Made by a program: the position numbers and the translations under genes. Positions 60,073 through 64,000 of a stretch of DNA of 64,000 nt are shown here, piece after piece. This DNA is from CAWGYT01 sp963826795 (GTDB lineage Bacteria > Planctomycetota > Planctomycetia > Pirellulales > Pirellulaceae). Where the stretch lies: NCBI GenBank assembly GCA_963826795.1, contig CAWGYT010000025.1:62001-126000 (forward strand), given 5' to 3'. Every line of letters starts with the position of its first letter. The stretch's first letter is position 1. The notes under the pieces are model-generated. The model was not told the DNA's origin, did not search any database, and saw only the letters and a list, made by a program, of their open reading frames with translations.

Positions 60073-61437
60073 ATGACTGAGTCGGCGACAACCAACATTT
60101 GGGACGGGCTGATCGAGCTTCTGCCGACCCGCGACGCGGACCGTCTTCAACAGTATTTCGACGCCTTGCCGCCCGGGGACATCCCCCTGGCCGTCTCGCG
60201 GCTAAGTAACGAGCAACAAACCGAGCTGTTGACAATTCTCAGTGCGGAACAGGCCGCTGCCTTGATCCAACAACTGGTCTATGTGCAAGCTGTCAACGCC
60301 ATCGAACAATTGGAGCCGGAAGCGGCGGCGGCGATTCTGGACGAATTGCCCAGCGACGAACAAGCCGATCTGATCGGCGAACTCGATCAAGCGGATGCCG
60401 AAGCGATTCTGTCGCAGATGACGCCGGATGAGGCGAACGACGCCCGTCGCCTGATTGCTTATGAGCACAACGTCGCCGGCGGTTTGATGGTGACGGAGTT
60501 TCTGCGCTACGGAGAAAATCTGACCGTCGGCGACGTCGTGCATGACATGCGCGAAAAGGCGGAAGCCTATCGCGATTTCGACGTGCAGTACGCCTACGTC
60601 TGCGACCGACAGGGTCGCTTGACGGGTGTCCTCCGCCTCCGCGACTTGCTGCTCGCCCCCCGAACCAATCCAATTCGAGACCTGATGATTCGCGCGCCGC
60701 TGTCAGTGCGGGTCGACACGCCGCTCGATGAATTGGCAGACTTTTTTGACCGCTATAGCTTTGTCGGCGTACCCGTGGTGGATTCCCACCGAAAGCTGGT
60801 CGGCGTGGTTCGCCAGGTCGCCGTCGCCGAGGCGTTGAACGAAGAACAAGACGACACGTTTCTGAAAAGCCAGGGCATCGTGGGCGGCGAAGAGCTGCGG
60901 AGCATGCCGCTGTTGCAGCGTTCCTCACGGCGGCTCGCGTGGCTGAGCGTCAATATCCTGCTGAATATTGCCGCGGCCAGCGTGATCGCACTCTATCAAG
61001 ATACGCTCTCGTCCGTGATCGCCTTGGCCGTCTTCCTGCCGATCATCTCCGATATGAGCGGTTGCTCCGGAAACCAGGCAGTTGCCGTCAGCATGCGCGA
61101 GCTTTCACTGGGTCTCGTGCTGCCACACGAACTGCTTCGCGTTTGGACCAAAGAGGCGTCGTTGGGTCTGATCAACGGAACCGTGTTAGGCCTGATGGTC
61201 GCCCTGGCCGCGTGGCTGTGGAAAGGGAATCCGTACCTCGGCGTGGTCGTCGGCGCCGCGCTGTGCCTGAATACGGTCGTCGCCGTCTCGCTGGGCGGCA
61301 TCATTCCCCTGGTGCTCAAACGCTTCAACATGGATCCCGCCATCGCCGCTGGCCCCATCCTGACCACCGTCACCGACATGTGCGGCTTCTTTTTCGTCCT
61401 CGGGATCGCCACGCTGATGCTGAATCACCTGATCTGA
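60073..61437 (+). CDS. mgtE: MgtE magnesium transporter
   Basis: Start ATG 60073, 6 bp after aggagg. The ~454-residue protein has the MgtE N domain (residues ~10-130, alpha-superhelix: IEQLEPEAAAAILDELPSDEQADLIGEL), two CBS domains (~135-255: VGDVVHDMREKAEAYRDFDVQYAYVCD, then IRAPLSVRVDTPLDELADFFDRYSFVGVPVVD), and a five-helix membrane domain with FLPIISDMSGCSGNQAVAVSMRELS and NMDPAIAAGPILTTVTDMCGFFFVLGIA. These contain the Mg-binding pore Asp (TVTDMCGFF) of the family. It is a Mg-gated channel in the inner membrane. The CBS pair closes the pore at high Mg. Confidence 0.96.
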   Translation: MTESATTNIWDGLIELLPTRDADRLQQYFDALPPGDIPLAVSRLSNEQQTELLTILSAEQAAALIQQLVYVQAVNAIEQLEPEAAAAILDELPSDEQADLIGELDQADAEAILSQMTPDEANDARRLIAYEHNVAGGLMVTEFLRYGENLTVGDVVHDMREKAEAYRDFDVQYAYVCDRQGRLTGVLRLRDLLLAPRTNPIRDLMIRAPLSVRVDTPLDELADFFDRYSFVGVPVVDSHRKLVGVVRQVAVAEALNEEQDDTFLKSQGIVGGEELRSMPLLQRSSRRLAWLSVNILLNIAAASVIALYQDTLSSVIALAVFLPIISDMSGCSGNQAVAVSMRELSLGLVLPHELLRVWTKEASLGLINGTVLGLMVALAAWLWKGNPYLGVVVGAALCLNTVVAVSLGGIIPLVLKRFNMDPAIAAGPILTTVTDMCGFFFVLGIATLMLNHLI

Positions 61438-61449
61438 TCGTCCCGACAA

Positions 61450-61505
61450 AACGGGAGGGCAAGGTCTCGGGAGGGCGAGGCTCCCGTTTGCCTTGCCCTC
61501 CCGTT
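61450..61505. terminator. Nested inverted repeat between mgtE and htrA
   Basis: Arms aacgggagggcaagg (61450-61464) and its exact reverse complement (61491-61505) enclose a second hairpin (cgggag/ctcccg at 61468-61486). It lies between the stops of two convergent genes, so it could end transcription from both sides. The core also matches other gggagggc elements in the window. Confidence 0.7.
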
Positions 61506-61515
61506 GTGACCCGCT

Positions 61516-63120
61516 TTACGGGTTCATGATGACGAACCGCGAGCCTTGGGCCGACCGGACCAGCAGCAACACGCCTTCCTTGGCGTCGTTGGACTGCAGC
61601 ATTTGACGAGCTTCATCGACACTGGTGACCGCCTTGCGATTAATGGCCTCGATCACCATCCCGCTCTGCAAACCTGCTCGCTCTGCCGGACTCCCCTCGA
61701 TGATCCGCGTAATCACGACGCCCTTCGCCCCGGGAACTCCCAGCTGCTCTGCCACCTCCGTCGTGAGGGCTGAAATCTCCAGGCCCAACGCGTTCAGTTG
61801 CGACGACTCGGGGCTGGGACGCGATTCCCTTCCAAGCCGACCCGCTACATCGCCAAACGTGCTCGGCTGTTCTTCCGGGACGAACGTCAATGTCTCGAGT
61901 GTTTCATCTCGCATCACACGCAGCTCATGCGGCCGCCCCAGTTGCGAGCGTTCCACGATCACCTGCAATTCCTGCGGACTGGAAACCTTGACGCCAGCGT
62001 ACTCGACGATCACGTCTCCGGCTTGGAGCCCCGCCTTGGCTGCGGGCGTGTTGTCATAGACTTCGGTCACCAACACACCTTCCCGCGGCTTGACGTGAAA
62101 CTGTTGGGCCAATTGGGCCGTCACCGGTTGAATTCCGATGCCGAGATAAGCCCGTCGAACGGATCCACTTTCGCGTAGTTGATCCGTCACCCATTTCGCC
62201 AGATCGATGGGAACTGCGAATCCCACTCCATCGTTCCCACCGCCACGGGACGAGATCGCGGTATTGATGCCGATCACCTCGCCATCCAGATTCACGAGCG
62301 GGCCACCGCTATTGCCGGGATTGATGGCGGCATCGGTCTGCAGGAAATTTTCGCGAGCATTAATCCCGATTCCCCGATGCGTGGCACTAATGATCCCCGC
62401 CGTGACCGTGCTTTCCAAACCGAACGGTTGACCGAGTGCGAGCACCCAGTCTCCGACCGCCACCTGATCGCTGTTGCCCAACGTCGCTGCCACCAGCTCG
62501 TCGGCTCCATCGATCTTCACCAACGCGATGTCGGTCTTGGGATCTGTCCAGACGGATGCGGCCTTGAATTCGCGGCCGTCGGAGAGCCGGACCAGCACCT
62601 CCACGTTTTCACCACCCGCAACCACGTGGTTGTTGGTCACGATCAGCCCGGAGCGATCAATGATCACACCGGACCCCATTCCTTGCTGGGGTCGGGACTC
62701 GCCACGAGGCGACTCGAACTGAAATCCCTTGCCGAAGGGGGCATCTTTGAACATGTCTTCAAACGGCGTCCCTTCGAAGGGGTTGCGGCCGCCAAACGGA
62801 TCTCGATCGGGACGCGATGGAACTGCTGCCGGCGCGCTGGCCCTCGAGGTCGTCTCCACCGTCACCAAGGACGGAAGCACCCGATCCGCCGCGACACGGA
62901 ACGCGGTCGAAAGATCCTTCGCCGAGGAGATAGCTCGCTGAGCCTCGGCGGCCGACACAGGCGGGGCCGCGGCGACCGTATAACGAACCGGGATCAGTTG
63001 GGCACTGTGATCCTGCGCGGTTTGAGCCGTGCCACGAGCGAACGCAGCGACTCCCACGGCCAATAGACCGATTCCCGCCAAGCTGCTCCAGAAGCGGCGA
63101 TTTTTCCAATGAACGTGCAT
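61516..63120 (-). CDS. htrA: DegP/HtrA-type periplasmic serine protease
   Basis: Start ATG 63120 with aaagga upstream; the open frame extends further but without signal. The ~534-residue protein has a signal or anchor segment (SSLAGIGLLAVGVAAFARG), a linker, a trypsin-like domain with the catalytic triad His in IVTNNHVVAGG, Asp in PKTDIALVKI and Ser in INPGNSGGPLV, and two PDZ domains (YLGIGIQPVTAQLAQQFHV..., then LNALGLEISALTTEVAEQLG...). It degrades or refolds misfolded envelope proteins. A sigma-54-like element lies 70 bp upstream. Confidence 0.95.
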   Translation of the reverse strand: MHVHWKNRRFWSSLAGIGLLAVGVAAFARGTAQTAQDHSAQLIPVRYTVAAAPPVSAAEAQRAISSAKDLSTAFRVAADRVLPSLVTVETTSRASAPAAVPSRPDRDPFGGRNPFEGTPFEDMFKDAPFGKGFQFESPRGESRPQQGMGSGVIIDRSGLIVTNNHVVAGGENVEVLVRLSDGREFKAASVWTDPKTDIALVKIDGADELVAATLGNSDQVAVGDWVLALGQPFGLESTVTAGIISATHRGIGINARENFLQTDAAINPGNSGGPLVNLDGEVIGINTAISSRGGGNDGVGFAVPIDLAKWVTDQLRESGSVRRAYLGIGIQPVTAQLAQQFHVKPREGVLVTEVYDNTPAAKAGLQAGDVIVEYAGVKVSSPQELQVIVERSQLGRPHELRVMRDETLETLTFVPEEQPSTFGDVAGRLGRESRPSPESSQLNALGLEISALTTEVAEQLGVPGAKGVVITRIIEGSPAERAGLQSGMVIEAINRKAVTSVDEARQMLQSNDAKEGVLLLVRSAQGSRFVIMNP

Positions 63121-63186
63121 CGTATGGTCCTTTCCGAATTGGGTTACCGTTAAACGAACTTCTCGTTTCGACGGACGAGTCGTATG

Positions 63187-63203
63187 CAGTGACCATGCCA
63201 AAG
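63187..63203 (-). promoter_or_regulatory. Possible sigma-54-type promoter of htrA
   Basis: Minus-strand TTTGGCATGGTCACTGCA has GG and GC exactly 12 bp apart, with TGGCA intact and CTGC in place of TTGC. Its distance to the htrA ATG is ~65 bp. The match is weaker than at 20378 and may be chance. Confidence 0.3.
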
Positions 63204-63360
63204 GCATAGAATTCGCACAGGGAAGTCAAAAACCGCCGTTTCGCCTCACGTCCCGCGGACGAACAACGACGGGCAGGCGCGGCGGTTTGCCCCGGCGCGG
63301 CAATGTGCCCCGCCCCGAAAGGCCCGACGCACCCGCAAGTACCTGCAAGGATCTTTTCGA

Positions 63361-64000
63361 ATGCGACTCACCGCCAAGATCATGTTGATCGTGTTGGCCA
63401 CCGTGATGCTCGCCACCGGGCTCGCGGGGTACTTTTCGATTCGGACGGCTTACCGCGAATTTCAACAACGGCAACAAGCGATGGCCGAGCAAATCCATGC
63501 TCAATTGGGTGAAAAACTGGTCCAGTCCTGGCAGCGCGACGGGATGGCGGGAGTCTTGGCCTTACTGGAGCAGGCCCACCGGCAACAGTCAGGGCGATTC
63601 GAAATGAGGTGGGTATGGTTCGAGCCGAACGCGCCCGACGCGCAAAAACCCCATGGCGCACCCGGAAACTGGACGACGACGTTGATGTCCGGCAAGATCG
63701 TGTCCCTGACCACGCGTGATCCGCGGGGAACAGCCCGTCTGCACACCTATTTGCCGCTGCAGGTCGTCCCGAACCGCTCGGGCGGACTGGAGATCTCGGA
63801 ATCGCTCGCCGCACTCGAGCGGCAAACTCGCCGCACGATCTGGACCTCGATCGTCAGCATCGGCGGCGTCGCCATGGCCTGTGTCGCGGTGACCTACTTG
63901 GCTGGAATGCGTTGGGTGGCGCGTCCGCTGGAGGCCCTGATCGCCAAGACCGAGCGGATTGGCAAGGGGGATTTCAGTCAGCCGTTGAAGTTAGCCGGGA
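63361..64000 (+). CDS. HAMP-domain sensor (probable histidine kinase), 3' end outside the window
   Basis: Start ATG 63361, with caagga upstream; 213 residues are visible and the gene runs off the right edge. TM1 (residues ~6-25, IMLIVLATVMLATGLAGYFS) is followed by a ~130-residue periplasmic region (HRQQSGRFEMRWVWFEPNAP) and TM2 (~160-180, SIVSIGGVAMACVAVTYLAGM), then the HAMP start (RWVARPLEALIAKTERIGKGDFSQPLKL). This is the N-terminal half of a membrane-bound two-component sensor. It is divergent from htrA. Confidence 0.85.
   Translation, partial: MRLTAKIMLIVLATVMLATGLAGYFSIRTAYREFQQRQQAMAEQIHAQLGEKLVQSWQRDGMAGVLALLEQAHRQQSGRFEMRWVWFEPNAPDAQKPHGAPGNWTTTLMSGKIVSLTTRDPRGTARLHTYLPLQVVPNRSGGLEISESLAALERQTRRTIWTSIVSIGGVAMACVAVTYLAGMRWVARPLEALIAKTERIGKGDFSQPLKLAG

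Noticed and set aside
1..64000. tRNA, rRNA or transposase genes
   Set aside because: Both strands were read for T-loop/acceptor patterns and DDE or tyrosine transposase motifs; none was convincing.

Overview
High-GC bacterial DNA, almost certainly from a planctomycete (Pirellulales-like). The signs are a DUF1501 protein, an ECF sigma factor divergent from a membrane-anchored Ser/Thr kinase, a giant secreted protein with an LEPRxLL N-terminus, tandem Ig-like repeats and a dockerin, PEP-CTERM proteins, a mu-protocadherin-like Pro/Gly/His-rich surface protein, a type III PKS cluster and a MoxR/Bat operon with very large membrane proteins. No rRNA, tRNA, CRISPR array or transposase was seen.

Layout. 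1-2.8 kb: end of a DUF1501 gene, a decayed Tat/lipoprotein-like gene, five tandem copies of a 146-bp hairpin-rich repeat, and a small secreted DVKA-repeat protein. 2.8-7.7 kb: operon of Ser/Thr kinase, NRAMP-like transporter without the usual metal ligands, and an unknown protein, divergent from an ECF sigma factor. 8-15.8 kb: a ~2,220-residue adhesin with a hyaluronidase-like domain, then a dockerin-repeat protein. 15.8-24.2 kb (minus): secreted FAD oxidoreductase; hybrid histidine kinase and NtrC-type regulator, both preceded by sigma-54-type promoters; a dockerin protein and a YWTD-propeller PEP-CTERM protein. 24.3-30.6 kb: dispersed repeat, vanadium-haloperoxidase-like PEP-CTERM enzyme, FMN reductase, MprF, and a YceI protein behind a 25-bp perfect inverted repeat. 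30.7-37.9 kb: type III PKS gene cluster made of two convergent operons: methyltransferase, ICMT-like membrane protein and MMPL exporter on one side; methyltransferase, FAD reductase and PKS on the other. 38.3-42.6 kb: NTF2-like protein, mu-protocadherin-like protein, site-2 protease, small PLDc_N-like membrane protein. 42.8-48.3 kb: CusA/CusB-type heavy-metal efflux operon led by a small secreted protein. 48.7-59.7 kb: one operon of caspase-like protein, MoxR ATPase, DUF58 protein, BatA-type protein, 1,158-residue coiled-coil membrane protein and VWA/GATase-like protein. 60-64 kb: MgtE, convergent DegP/HtrA protease, and the start of a HAMP sensor.

A warning for any reader: about fourteen genes are broken by single frame changes that restore the family-consistent sequence when one base is removed (eleven cases) or added (three). 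They hit conserved, otherwise intact genes of every type, so I read them mainly as consensus errors. I annotate each such gene over its full span and give the break position. Together the genes describe a surface- and envelope-centred region: secreted and anchored proteins, metal and lipid transport, envelope proteases, and a lipid-type polyketide pathway.
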